From Microbacterium proteolyticum (GTDB taxonomy: Bacteria; Actinomycetota; Actinomycetes; Actinomycetales; Microbacteriaceae): DNA of 64,000 nt. Of this stretch, positions 51,311 to 59,794 are shown piece after piece. Below the pieces are notes generated by a model that was not told the origin of the DNA, made no database searches, and saw only the letters and a program-made list of their open reading frames with translations. Every line of letters starts with the position of its first letter. Position 1 is the first letter of the stretch. The stretch is from NCBI RefSeq assembly GCF_030818075.1, contig NZ_JAUSZZ010000001.1, positions 372,001-436,000 of the forward strand, read 5' to 3'. The translations under genes were made by a program, and so were the position numbers.

Positions 51311-52240
51311 GTGACTTCCGCTCCCCCGCTCGAGCTCGCCGGCTGGCGCCACGTCTACTCCGGCAAGGTGCGCGACCTGTACGTGCCCGCAGACACGGCC
51401 GAGGGCGCCGCCCCCGCTCACCTGCTCGTCGTGGCCAGCGACCGCGTGAGCGCTTTCGACCACGTGCTCTCGCCCGGCATCCCCGACAAGGGAGCACTGC
51501 TGACCACGCTCAGCCTGTGGTGGTTCGACCAGCTGGCCGGTGCCGACGGCGGTCGCTCGATCCCGAACCACCTCGTGCCCGACCATGCCCTCGCGGGCGA
51601 CGACGCCGTGACCCTGATCCCGGATGCCGTGCAGGGGCGCGCGATGCTCGTGCGCTCGCTCGACATGCAGCCGATCGAGTGCGTGGTGCGCGGCTACCTG
51701 ACCGGCTCCGGCTGGGCCGAGTACCAGTCGTCGGGCACTGTGTGCGGCATTCCGCTGCCCGAGGGCCTGAACGACGGCGACCGCCTGCCCGAACCGCTGT
51801 ACACGCCCGCGTTCAAGGCGCCGATGGGCGAGCACGACGAGAACATCAGCTTCGAGCGGTCCGTCGAGATCGTCGGCGCCGACACCGCTGAGGCGCTGCG
51901 CGACCTGTCGCTCGAGATCTACCGCCGTGCGTCGGCGACCGCGGAGGCGCGCGGGTTGATCCTCGCCGACACGAAGTTCGAGTTCGGCTTCGACGCCGAC
52001 GGCGTGCTGACACTGGCCGATGAGGTGCTGACGTCGGATTCGTCGCGGTACTGGGATGCCGAAGCGTGGCGCACCGGCACGACCCCCGCCGAGCGCATGG
52101 CGAGCTTCGACAAGCAGATCGTGCGCAACTGGCTCGCCGCCAACTGGGACAAGCAGGGCGAGCCGCCCGCCCTCCCGGCGGAGATCGTCGAGCGCACCCG
52201 CGACCGCTACGCCGAGCTGTTGCAGCTGCTCACGGCCTGA
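51311..52240 (+). CDS. purC: Phosphoribosylaminoimidazole-succinocarboxamide synthase
   Basis: 309 residues, SAICAR synthetase. Conserved parts: YSGKVRDLYV, VASDRVSAFDHVL, IECVVRGYLTGSGW, FKAPMGEHDENISF and ADTKFEFGF with LADEVLTSDSSRYW. Start GTG 51311 with GATAAT 6 nt upstream, leaderless. It stands alone, 16 kb from purD, with the NCS2 permease downstream. Confidence 0.96.
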   Translation: MTSAPPLELAGWRHVYSGKVRDLYVPADTAEGAAPAHLLVVASDRVSAFDHVLSPGIPDKGALLTTLSLWWFDQLAGADGGRSIPNHLVPDHALAGDDAVTLIPDAVQGRAMLVRSLDMQPIECVVRGYLTGSGWAEYQSSGTVCGIPLPEGLNDGDRLPEPLYTPAFKAPMGEHDENISFERSVEIVGADTAEALRDLSLEIYRRASATAEARGLILADTKFEFGFDADGVLTLADEVLTSDSSRYWDAEAWRTGTTPAERMASFDKQIVRNWLAANWDKQGEPPALPAEIVERTRDRYAELLQLLTA

Positions 52241-52257
52241 CCGCGCACCGGCGGAGG

Positions 52258-52413
52258 CTTCGACAGGCTCAGCCACCGGCCCTCTGCAATCGGTCCCTGA
52301 GCCTGTCGAAGGGACCCCCGACCTGAGGCTTCGAAGGGCTCAGCCACCGGCGGAGGCTTCCGCAGGCTCAGCCACCGGCCCTCCGCAATCGGTCCCTGAG
52401 CCTGTCGAAGGGA
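52258..52413. repeat. Tandem copies of a CTTCGACAGGCTCAG/CTGAGCCTGTCGAAG inverted repeat
   Basis: Unit 1: perfect 15-nt arms at 52258-52272 and 52297-52311. A half copy follows (52329-52346) with CTTCGAAGGGCTCAG. Unit 2 (52354-52413) repeats unit 1 with a changed left arm. The element also occurs as a half copy at 244-263. It separates purC from the NCS2 permease and may act as a terminator. Confidence 0.85.
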
Positions 52414-52433
52414 CCTCCGACCCAAGGAGACAC

Positions 52434-53771
52434 ATGTTCCGCTGGAAGCTGCACGGCAACGGGCGCACCGTCGAACCGGGGGCCGTCGTCGCCCCCGACG
52501 AGCGCCTGACCTGGGGCGCCACGATCGCGATCGGGCTGCAGCACGTCATCGCGATGTTCGGCGCGACGTTCCTCGTGCCGGTGCTGACCGGGTTCCCCGT
52601 GTCGACAACACTGCTGTTCTCGGGCGTGGGCACGCTGCTGTTCCTCCTCGTCACGAAGAACCGCCTCCCCAGCTACCTGGGCTCGTCGTTCGCGTTCATC
52701 GCGCCCATCACCGCCGCGACCGCCACCGCCGGCACGGGTTCCGCCCTCGCGGGCATCGTCGCCGTCGGCGTGCTGTTGGCCGCCATCGGCTTCGTCGTGC
52801 AGTTCGTCGGCCTCGGCTGGGTCGACAAGGTCATGCCGCCCGTCGTCGCCGGCGCGATCGTCGCCCTCATCGGCTTCAACCTCGCCCCCGTCGCGTGGTC
52901 GAACTTCCAGCTGCAGCCGCTGCCCGGCACGATCACGCTGATCGCCGTCATCCTGTTCAGCGTGCTGTTCCGCGGCTTCCTCGGGCGCATCTCGATCTTC
53001 CTCGGCGTGATCGTCGGCTACGTCGCGACGGTGCTCATCCAGGCCGCCACGGGCGAGACGCTCATCGATTTCGCCGCCGTCGAGGCCGCTCCCTGGGTCG
53101 GGCTGCCGACGTTCCAGGTCGCGGACTTCGCGTCGCCCGCGACCTGGTCGGTGATCGCGATGTTCCTCCCCGTCGTGCTGGTGCTCGTGGCCGAGAACGT
53201 CGGGCACGTGCGCGGTGTGGCGGCGATGACGGATGCCACGGCCAACCGCTCCACCGGACGCGCCCTCATCGCCGACGGCGTCGCCACCACCCTCGCCGGA
53301 ACCTTCGGCGGCTCGGGCACGACGACGTACGGCGAGAACATCGGCGTGATGGCCGCGACGCGCGTGTACTCGACGGCGGTGTACTGGGTGGCCGGCCTGA
53401 CCGCGATCGTGCTGAGCCTGTCGCCGAAGGTCGGCGCGGTGTTCAACACCATTCCGCCGGGGGTGCTGGGCGGTGTGACGACCGCGCTGTACGGCCTCAT
53501 CGGCATCATCGGCATCAAGATCTGGGTCGACAACCGCGTCGACTTCTCGCGCCCGGTCAACCAGTACACCGGCGCCGTGGCCCTGGTGCTCGCGATCGCC
53601 GGCTTCACGATGCAGTTCGGCGACTTCCAACTCGGCGCCATCGTGCTCGGCTCTGTCGCCGCCCTGGTGATCTACCACCTCGGCAACGCCATCGCCCGTG
53701 CCCGCAAGACCGGCGCCGACGACGGCGGCCCGATCCCCGCGGTGGGTCCGCTGGGCGGCGACCCGCGCTGA
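52434..53771 (+). CDS. NCS2 uracil-xanthine permease
   Basis: 445 residues, 14 helices of the UraA/PurT fold. Motifs: GLQHVIAMFGATFLVPVLTG, LPSYLGSSFAFIAP, VAENVGHVRGVAAMTD and GGSGTTTYGENIGVMAATRVYS (the transport motif with the NxG pattern). It imports uracil or xanthine. The neighbouring purC favours a purine link. ATG 52434 with AAGGAGA upstream. Confidence 0.92.
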   Translation: MFRWKLHGNGRTVEPGAVVAPDERLTWGATIAIGLQHVIAMFGATFLVPVLTGFPVSTTLLFSGVGTLLFLLVTKNRLPSYLGSSFAFIAPITAATATAGTGSALAGIVAVGVLLAAIGFVVQFVGLGWVDKVMPPVVAGAIVALIGFNLAPVAWSNFQLQPLPGTITLIAVILFSVLFRGFLGRISIFLGVIVGYVATVLIQAATGETLIDFAAVEAAPWVGLPTFQVADFASPATWSVIAMFLPVVLVLVAENVGHVRGVAAMTDATANRSTGRALIADGVATTLAGTFGGSGTTTYGENIGVMAATRVYSTAVYWVAGLTAIVLSLSPKVGAVFNTIPPGVLGGVTTALYGLIGIIGIKIWVDNRVDFSRPVNQYTGAVALVLAIAGFTMQFGDFQLGAIVLGSVAALVIYHLGNAIARARKTGADDGGPIPAVGPLGGDPR

Positions 53772-53809
53772 CGCCCGGGCGGCGGCGACCCGCCCCCCGC
53801 GTCGGCCCG

Positions 53810-53870
53810 CCGAGATCACCCGCGATTCGCGAGCTGACCCGCAATTGCGGCGAATCGCGTGTCATCTCGG
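53810..53870. repeat. Nested palindrome built from CGAGATNACNCG words (copy B)
   Basis: Arms 53810-53830 and 53850-53870 match at 19 of 21 positions (CCGAGATCACCCGCGATTCG on the left). The centre repeats CGAGCTGACCCG. It shares the word with copy A at 34120-34201. The rest of the gap 53772-54124 (353 bp) contains a further reversed CGAGATCACCCC at about 53879-53890; no gene was seen. Confidence 0.72.
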
Positions 53871-54124
53871 GGGACGGGGGTGATCTCGCCGGGCCACCTG
53901 GCCGCGACCCCGGGCGGACGGCGCCCGCGGGAGGACCGTGAGCCGTGAGCGGTGGCCCCGCGCCGTGGCCCTGCGCCGCGGGCAATGGGCCGCGAGCGGT
54001 CAGCCGTGTGCCGCACCGCGCACCGCCTCGCAAGAGGGACCGGCACGCGTCGTCCCCTCGGTAACGTCGGCCACCCGGGCGGGCACCGACCGGCGCCCCG
54101 CCACCGACGACGAGAGGCACTCTC

Positions 54125-54358
54125 ATGGCATCCGACATCTCCGACCCCTCGCAGGCCGCCGCCGACGAGAACGCCTACGAGGGCGCCGACGTCGAGGTCT
54201 CGCCCACCGAGGACGCATCCACCGACCCCGAGGGCGAGCCCAAGCCCGGCGGTCTGGGGGGCGACGGCACCATCCCGAGCAACCCCGACGGTGTCGCCGC
54301 GGGCCTCTCCGACACCGCCTCGCACTTCAACCCCGAGGAAGACGAAGAATCGGCGTGA
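54125..54358 (+). CDS. Small acidic protein
   Basis: 77 residues, highly acidic and disordered-looking (ADENAYEGADVEVSPTEDAS, DGTIPSNPDGVAAGLSDTASH, ends NPEEDEESA). No family identified; such proteins are common beside exporters in Microbacteriaceae (weak impression). GAGAGGCACTCTC precedes the ATG; a TAACGT box lies about 60 bp upstream. It could be a small regulator or simply a disordered stress protein. Confidence 0.6.
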   Translation: MASDISDPSQAAADENAYEGADVEVSPTEDASTDPEGEPKPGGLGGDGTIPSNPDGVAAGLSDTASHFNPEEDEESA

Positions 54359-54521
54359 TCCGTCCGCGCGGTCGGTCCCGGTGACCGGCCGCGCCCGCCC
54401 GGACGGAGCGCGGCCCCGCGGCTCCCCGGCCCGGTCGCCGGCTCCCCTGGCCGGTAGAATGGACGGCGGTGCGTCGGGAAGTCTGGTCGACAGTCGATCG
54501 ATCGACCCTCGAGGAGCAGTG

Positions 54522-55853
54522 ATGAGCCCTGACACCGTGCGCGCACCGAGCTGGCCCGGCTACGCCGAAGTCCACCGCGTCACCACCCTCCTGCGCCGGG
54601 AGTCCGTCGGCGGGATGCTGCTCGTGAGCGCGGCGATCGCCGCCATCGTCTGGGCGAACTCCCCCGCGTCCGATGCGTACTTCGCTCTGCGCGACGTCCG
54701 ATTCGGCTTCGCCTCCTGGCACCTCGAACTCAGCGTGGGCGCCTGGGCCGCCGACGGACTCCTCGCGGTCTTCTTCTTCCTGGTCGGCCTCGAGCTCAAG
54801 CGCGAGATGGTCGCGGGGAGCCTCCGCCGCTTCGACACCGCCATCGTCCCGGTCACGGCCGCCTTCGCCGGTGTCGCGGTGCCCGCCCTCATCTACGTCG
54901 CCGTGGTGCACACGCAGCCGAGTCTGCTCGCGGGTTGGGCGATCCCCACGGCCACCGACATCGCGTTCGCGGTCGCCGTGCTGGCCCTGGTCGGCTCGCA
55001 CCTGCCCGGGCCGCTGCGGATCTTCCTGCTGACCCTGGCGGTGGTCGACGACCTCATCGCGATCGCCATCATCGCGATCTTCTACACCAGCGACATCTCG
55101 CTGCTTCCGCTCGCCGTCTTCATCGTGCTCGTCGGGGTCTACGGCGTGATCGCCCACCGCGGCCGCGCGTGGTTCGCGCGCACGCCGTGGGGCGCGTGGG
55201 TCGTGCTGCTGCCGATCGGCTTCGCCGCGTGGGCGTTCCTGCACGCATCCGGCGTCCATGCCACGATCGCCGGCGTCGCCCTCGCCTTCACGGTTCCGGT
55301 GGCCGCGTCGCGGCGCCGACCCCAGACACGGGGCATGGACCTTGCGGAGCAGTTCGAGCACCGCTTCCGTCCCCTCTCGGCGGGCATCGCCGTGCCGATC
55401 TTCGCGTTCTTCGCCGCGGGCGTCTCCGTCGGCGGCGGCGACGGCCTGCTCCGCGCCCTGGCCGACCCCGTCACGATCGGCGTCGTCGCGGGGCTCGTGC
55501 TGGGCAAGCCCCTCGGCATCCTGCTCGGTGTGCGCCTGCTCACGCTCGTCACGCGCGTTCGCCTCGACCCGGCGCTGAAGTGGATCGACCTCGCGGGAGT
55601 CGGGCTGCTGGCCGGCATCGGATTCACCGTGTCGCTGTTGATCGCCGAGCTCAGCTTCCCCGCGGGCTCCCCGCACACCGACGACGCGAAGATCGCGATC
55701 ATGGTCGCCTCGCTCGTGGCATCCCTTCTCGCCTCCGCCGTGCTGCTCGTGCGCAACCGCCGCTACAAGCAGCTCGCCCTCGCGGAAGAAGTGGATGCCG
55801 ACGGCGACGGCGTGCCCGACGTGTACCAGCAGCCGGTCGACCGCGACCGCTGA
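54522..55853 (+). CDS. nhaA: Na+/H+ antiporter NhaA with a calcium-loop-like tail
   Basis: 443 residues with the NhaA fold. Conserved parts: FFFLVGLELKREM, PTATDIAFAVAVLAL (cation-site aspartate), LTLAVVDDLIAIAIIA (the Asp pair) and GIGFTVSLLIAELSF. It exports sodium for protons across the inner membrane. The C-terminus adds VDADGDGVPDVYQQPVDRDR, which fits a D-x-D-x-D-G calcium-binding loop (D-A-D-G-D-G-V-P-D), not typical for NhaA. ATG 54522 follows GAGGAGC; TAGAAT at 54455-54460 could be its -10. Confidence 0.93.
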   Translation: MSPDTVRAPSWPGYAEVHRVTTLLRRESVGGMLLVSAAIAAIVWANSPASDAYFALRDVRFGFASWHLELSVGAWAADGLLAVFFFLVGLELKREMVAGSLRRFDTAIVPVTAAFAGVAVPALIYVAVVHTQPSLLAGWAIPTATDIAFAVAVLALVGSHLPGPLRIFLLTLAVVDDLIAIAIIAIFYTSDISLLPLAVFIVLVGVYGVIAHRGRAWFARTPWGAWVVLLPIGFAAWAFLHASGVHATIAGVALAFTVPVAASRRRPQTRGMDLAEQFEHRFRPLSAGIAVPIFAFFAAGVSVGGGDGLLRALADPVTIGVVAGLVLGKPLGILLGVRLLTLVTRVRLDPALKWIDLAGVGLLAGIGFTVSLLIAELSFPAGSPHTDDAKIAIMVASLVASLLASAVLLVRNRRYKQLALAEEVDADGDGVPDVYQQPVDRDR

Positions 55854-55860
55854 GGCTCAG

Positions 55861-55886
55861 GCGGGGATCCGCGAAGCGGTCCCCGC
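55861..55886 (+). terminator. Hairpin terminator after nhaA
   Basis: GCGGGGATCCGC pairs with GCGGTCCCCGC around GAA with one bulged T, 7 bp after the stop. It separates nhaA from the convergent lacI gene. Confidence 0.65.
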
Positions 55887-55926
55887 CGCGGCCGCGTCGA
55901 CGCCGACGGCGCCGTGGGGCGCCGCG

Positions 55927-56940
55927 TCAGGACGACGCGCGTCGCACGATCTCGGTCGGCAGGATCGTCGCGTGCGCCGCGGGGCGCCCCGCGAGGAGGT
56001 CCAAGAGCACGGATGCCATCCGCCGTCCCTGCTCGAGCGAGGGTTGGCGCACGGTGGTCAACGCGGGGGCGAGCGCTGTCGAGACCGACGAGTCGTCGAA
56101 CCCGATCACCGCGACATCGCGCCCCGGCTCGACACCCCGCGCCCGGAGCGCCGCGTACGCGCCGCGCGCCATCAGGTCGCTCGCGACGAAGACGGCGTCG
56201 AGTCCGTCGGTCGCGGTCAGGATGCGGTCCATCGCCAGCGCTCCGCCGCTCTCCGAGAAATCCCCGCTCTCGACGGCGACGGGAGTGAGCCCCGCAGGGG
56301 CCATCGCGTCGTGGAAACCCCGCAGGCGGTCGATGCCGGCCGTCATGTCCGCCGGCCCCGACACCGTCGCGATGCGGCGATGACCGCGCTCGATGAGGAA
56401 GGCGGTGGCGGCCCGGCCGCCCGCGACGTTGTCGACGTCGACGTAGTAGTCCTCGTCGCGCACCCGCGCCGGCCGACCCCCGTAGACGAGAGGAACCACA
56501 TCGGGGATGCGCTCGAGGAAGGTGTCGCTCGTGTGGTGCGAGGCGACGATCGCCCCGTCGACGCTGCCGCCGCGGAGGTAGGCGAGGGCCTTGGCGCTCG
56601 CGTCGTCGCTGGCGATCAGCATGTTCATCAGGTAGTCGCTCGCGGCGACCACCTCGCTGATGCCGGCGACGATCGAGGCGAAGAACGGGTCGCCGAAGAA
56701 CCGGTCGGTCTGCTCGGGGATGACGAGCGCGATCGCCCGCGTCTGCCGGCTGGCGAGCGAGCGCGCCGCCCGGTTGGGCTCGTACTGCAGCTCGTCGATC
56801 GCACGGCGCACGGCTTCGAGGGCGGTAGGCGAGACCGCGGTGGAACCGTTGACCACGCGCGAGACCGTCGATCGCGAGACGCCGGCGCGGGCCGCCACTT
56901 CTTCGATCGTCGCACTTCCCCGTACGGGTGCGAGCTCCAT
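55927..56940 (-). CDS. LacI-family regulator of beta-glucosidase (CelR/CebR-like)
   Basis: 337 residues: helix-turn-helix TIEEVAARAGVSRSTVSRVVNG, hinge EPNRAARSLASRQT and a ligand domain (FFGDPFFASIVAGI; GGRPARVRD; VFVASDLMARGAYAALRARG; VIGFDDSSVST). Its neighbour is a GH1 beta-glucosidase whose promoter holds a CelR box. In Thermobifida and Streptomyces such regulators are relieved by cellobiose. It lies 30 bp downstream of the beta-glucosidase on the same strand, thus in one operon. Confidence 0.88.
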   Translation of the reverse strand: MELAPVRGSATIEEVAARAGVSRSTVSRVVNGSTAVSPTALEAVRRAIDELQYEPNRAARSLASRQTRAIALVIPEQTDRFFGDPFFASIVAGISEVVAASDYLMNMLIASDDASAKALAYLRGGSVDGAIVASHHTSDTFLERIPDVVPLVYGGRPARVRDEDYYVDVDNVAGGRAATAFLIERGHRRIATVSGPADMTAGIDRLRGFHDAMAPAGLTPVAVESGDFSESGGALAMDRILTATDGLDAVFVASDLMARGAYAALRARGVEPGRDVAVIGFDDSSVSTALAPALTTVRQPSLEQGRRMASVLLDLLAGRPAAHATILPTEIVRRASS

Positions 56941-56970
56941 CGCGGTGCCTCCTCGGCCCTCAGGCGACGG

Positions 56971-58425
56971 TCACACCGCGGGTTCGGTGGCCAGTGCGCG
57001 ATCGGCGATGATGCGAGCGTAATGCCGGCCCGAGTCCTTGATCGTGCGCTCCTGGGTGCCGTAGTCGACGGCGACGATCCCGAACCGCTTGGCGTATCCC
57101 CAGGCCCACTCGAAATTGTCCATGAGCGACCAGTAGAAGTAGCCGCGCACGTCGACGCCCTTGTCCACGGCATCCAGAACGGCCCGCAGGTGCGCGTCGA
57201 CGAATGCCACCCGCTCGGCGTCGTGCACGCGGGTCGCCCCGTCTTCGACGACGACCTCGTCGTCGAAGGAGGCACCGTTCTCGGTGACGTAGAGCGCGGT
57301 ACCGGCGGGGGCGGCGTACTCCTCGCTCACGTGCTCGAGCAGGCGGGTGAGCCCCTCGGGCTGCACCTCCCACCCCATGTTGGTGCGCGGGAGGCCCCGG
57401 TCGTGCCAGAACAGGTCGTCGTGCGCCGGGAACGGCTTGCCGATCGGCCGCGCGGTGGGAGCGTCGCCCGCGGGCGGGTCGACCTCGGGCGCCGTGCCGC
57501 CGACGAACTCGCCGTGGTAGTAGTTGACCCCCAGCGAGTCGATGGGCGTCGAGATGATATCGAGGTCGCCGGGCTGCACGGCATCCGCCCACCGGGCGAC
57601 GGCCTCGGCGTCGGTGTCGCGGAAGTCCTTGATGATGTCGGCGGGATACTGCCCGCGGAACACGGGGTCGAGGAACCAGCGGTTGAACTGCCCGTCCACG
57701 CGTCGCGCGGCGTCGAGGTCGGCCGAGTCCGCCGGGTTCACGGCATCCGCCACCGTGAGGTTGAGCGTGAGACCCAGGTTGAGCGAGGCATCGCGCGCGC
57801 GCAGCTCGCGCACCGTCTGCCCGTGCCCGAGCAGCAGGTGGTGAGCTGCGAGCATTCCCTCGGCCTGAGAGTAGTGGCCGGGGGCGTGCGCGCCGGCGGT
57901 GTAGCTGAGGAACGACGAGCACCACGGCTCGTTCAGCGTCGTCCACACGTTCACCCGATCGCCGAGGGCGTCGTGCATGTCGAGCGCGTACTCGGTGAAG
58001 AGGTCGCTGGTCTCGCGCACCGTCCAGCCGCCGCGATCCTGCAGGGCCTGCGGGAGGTCCCAGTGGTAGAGGGTGAGCCAGGGGAGGATGCCGGCATCCA
58101 GCAGCTCGTCGACGAGCCGCTTGTAGAAGTCGACGCCCTTCGGGTTGAGCGCGCCGCCGTCCGGGCGCACGCGCGACCACGACGTGGAGAAGCGGTAGGT
58201 CTGCAGTCCGAGCGTCTTCATCAGCTGCACGTCGTCGGCATAGCGGTGGTAGTGATCGCACGCGACGTCGCCGTTGTCGGCGTTGATCACGGCCTCGGGC
58301 ACGCGGCTGAACGCGTCCCAGATGGATGCCGTGCGGCCGTCCTCGAACGCCGCTCCCTCGATCTGATACGCGGCGGTGGCGGCGCCGAAGAGGAAGCCGT
58401 CGGGGAATGCTCGGGTGTGGGACAT
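56971..58425 (-). CDS. Family GH1 beta-glucosidase
   Basis: 484 residues, (beta/alpha)8 retaining enzyme. Acid/base E166 in TLNEPW and nucleophile E382 in [16 protein letters not shown] and LYHWDLPQ substrate parts present. It hydrolyses cellobiose or aryl-glucosides in the cytoplasm (no signal peptide). ATG 58423-58425 is the natural start; the frame extends to 58695 only antisense to purS. The operon is expected to be controlled by the CelR box at 58493-58508. Confidence 0.93.
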   Translation of the reverse strand: MSHTRAFPDGFLFGAATAAYQIEGAAFEDGRTASIWDAFSRVPEAVINADNGDVACDHYHRYADDVQLMKTLGLQTYRFSTSWSRVRPDGGALNPKGVDFYKRLVDELLDAGILPWLTLYHWDLPQALQDRGGWTVRETSDLFTEYALDMHDALGDRVNVWTTLNEPWCSSFLSYTAGAHAPGHYSQAEGMLAAHHLLLGHGQTVRELRARDASLNLGLTLNLTVADAVNPADSADLDAARRVDGQFNRWFLDPVFRGQYPADIIKDFRDTDAEAVARWADAVQPGDLDIISTPIDSLGVNYYHGEFVGGTAPEVDPPAGDAPTARPIGKPFPAHDDLFWHDRGLPRTNMGWEVQPEGLTRLLEHVSEEYAAPAGTALYVTENGASFDDEVVVEDGATRVHDAERVAFVDAHLRAVLDAVDKGVDVRGYFYWSLMDNFEWAWGYAKRFGIVAVDYGTQERTIKDSGRHYARIIADRALATEPAV

Positions 58426-58492
58426 CGATCGGGTTCCTTCCGTGTGCGCGAGGGGCATCCTCGCACCGCCGCTCACATCATGCCACGTCGGT

Positions 58493-58508
58493 GTGGGAGC
58501 GCTCCCAC
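58493..58508. promoter_or_regulatory. CelR/CebR box GTGGGAGCGCTCCCAC
   Basis: A perfect 16-bp palindrome containing TGGGAGCGCTCCCA, the documented CelR/CebR operator of cellulolytic actinobacteria. It lies 68 bp upstream of the GH1 start and 92 bp upstream of purS on the other side, so purS could be touched by the same factor. Confidence 0.85.
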
Positions 58509-58599
58509 AAGCGCGAGACGGCGCGCTCTCGGCATCCGGCGGGGCGCGTCGCCTCTTATAGACTTGACATACACAACACCACCGACTCCGGGAGCTGCA

Positions 58600-58848
58600 G
58601 TGCCCACCATCGTCGTCGACGTCATGCCCAAGGCCGAGCTTCTCGACCCCCAGGGAAAGGCCGTGGCCGGAGCCCTCTCGCGTCTCGGCGAGCACCGGTT
58701 CTCCGATGTGCGCATCGGCAAGCGGTTCGAGCTGACCGTCGACGGCGAGGTCGACGACGCCACGCTCGCGCGAGCCCGCGAGCTGGCCGACGAGATGCTC
58801 TCGAACGCCGTCATCGAAGACGTGGTCAACATCGAGGTCGTGGAATGA
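58600..58848 (+). CDS. purS: Phosphoribosylformylglycinamidine synthase subunit PurS
   Basis: 82 residues: [22 protein letters not shown], then [11 protein letters not shown]. It bridges PurQ and PurL in the gram-positive FGAM synthase. GTG 58600 follows GGGAGCTGCA; the stop overlaps purQ (ATGA). The short PurS is the small helical dimer type. Confidence 0.93.
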   Translation: MPTIVVDVMPKAELLDPQGKAVAGALSRLGEHRFSDVRIGKRFELTVDGEVDDATLARARELADEMLSNAVIEDVVNIEVVE

Positions 58849-59553
58849 CCGCCCGCATCGGCGTCATCACCTTCCCCGGCTCGCTCGACGACCGCGACGC
58901 GCAGCGCGCGATCCGCCTCGCCGGCGGCGAGCCCGTCGCCCTGTGGCACGGCGAGCACGACCTGAAGGGCGTCGACGCCCTGGTGCTCCCCGGCGGTTTC
59001 AGCTACGGGGACTACCTGCGCGCCGGCGCCATCGCCGCCTTCGCGCCGATCATGGCCGAGGTGAAGGACGCCGCCGCCAAGGGCATGCCCGTGCTCGGCA
59101 TCTGCAACGGCTTCCAGATGCTCGTCGAGGCGCACCTGCTCCCCGGCGGCCTCATCCGCAACGCGCACCAGCAGTTCATCCGCCGCGACCAGCGCCTGCG
59201 GGTCGAGAACGCCTCCACCGCCTGGACGAGCGACTTCGCCGAGGGCGACGAGATCGTCATCCCGCTGAAGAACGCCGACGGCGGCTACATCGCGGATGCC
59301 GAGACTCTGGCTCGCGTGAACGGCGAGGGCCTCGTGACTTTCCGCTACCTGGGCGTCAACCCGAACGGCTCGCTCGACGACATCGCCGGCCTGACGAACG
59401 AGCGCGGCAACGTCGTGGGCCTCATGCCGCACCCCGAGCACGCGGTCGAGCCGGGCTTCGGCCCCGCGATGCCGGCCGCCATGCGCTCCGGGCGTCGACG
59501 GCCTGGGCTTCTTCACCTCGGCGATCGCCGCCGTGGTGGGCGCCGCGGCCTGA
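58845..59553 (+). CDS. purQ: FGAM synthase glutaminase subunit PurQ, frameshifted at the C-terminus
   Basis: The glutaminase that supplies ammonia for FGAM. Conserved: [26 protein letters not shown] (nucleophile C87), [15 protein letters not shown] with the catalytic His and Glu. ATG 58845. At 59490-59492 one extra G in CCGGGCGTCGAC shifts the frame; without it the end reads [18 protein letters not shown] to a TGA at 59551-59553 (about 235 residues). As written, the frame ends at 59591 with an arginine-rich tail. The intact remainder makes a single-base assembly error likely. No purL follows in the window. Confidence 0.88.
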
Positions 59554-59672
59554 GTCCGTTCGCGCGGTCGCGCTCGGCGCGCTCGGCCTGAGTCCGCCCG
59601 CACGGCGCGCGCCGCGCGGGGGCCTGCCGGTGCGCGCGCTCGGCGCCCCGCCGCACAGCGTCGAGTGCGTGA

Positions 59673-59760
59673 CGAGCGGAGGACCAGGAACCAGCGGAGC
59701 ATTCCACGCCCCAAAAACCTCCTCCCCCGGCCCCGCATCCTCCCCTCATCACGGCATCCC
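59673..59760. repeat. Diverged relative of the ~85-bp GGAGGA element
   Basis: GTGACGAGCGGAGGACCAGG with AACCTCCTCCCC and TCCTCCCCTCATCAC repeats the pattern of the copies at 36185 and 36343 in the 241-bp gap after purQ. Nothing else was recognised in that gap before the -10 box of the GntR gene. Confidence 0.45.
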
Positions 59761-59782
59761 CACCGCTGCCCCGATGCCGCGG

Positions 59783-59788
59783 TAGCGT
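59783..59788 (+). promoter_or_regulatory. -10 box for leaderless gntR
   Basis: TAGCGT, 6 nt before GTG 59795. Confidence 0.45.
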
Positions 59789-59794
59789 GAGGGC

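Noticed and set aside
55795..58848. 1017-codon open frame on the plus strand
   Set aside because: It is antisense to lacI and the GH1 gene, whose minus-strand frames carry full family motifs. The composition is the arginine/valine-rich pattern of a GC-rich shadow; only its last 82 codons are real (purS).
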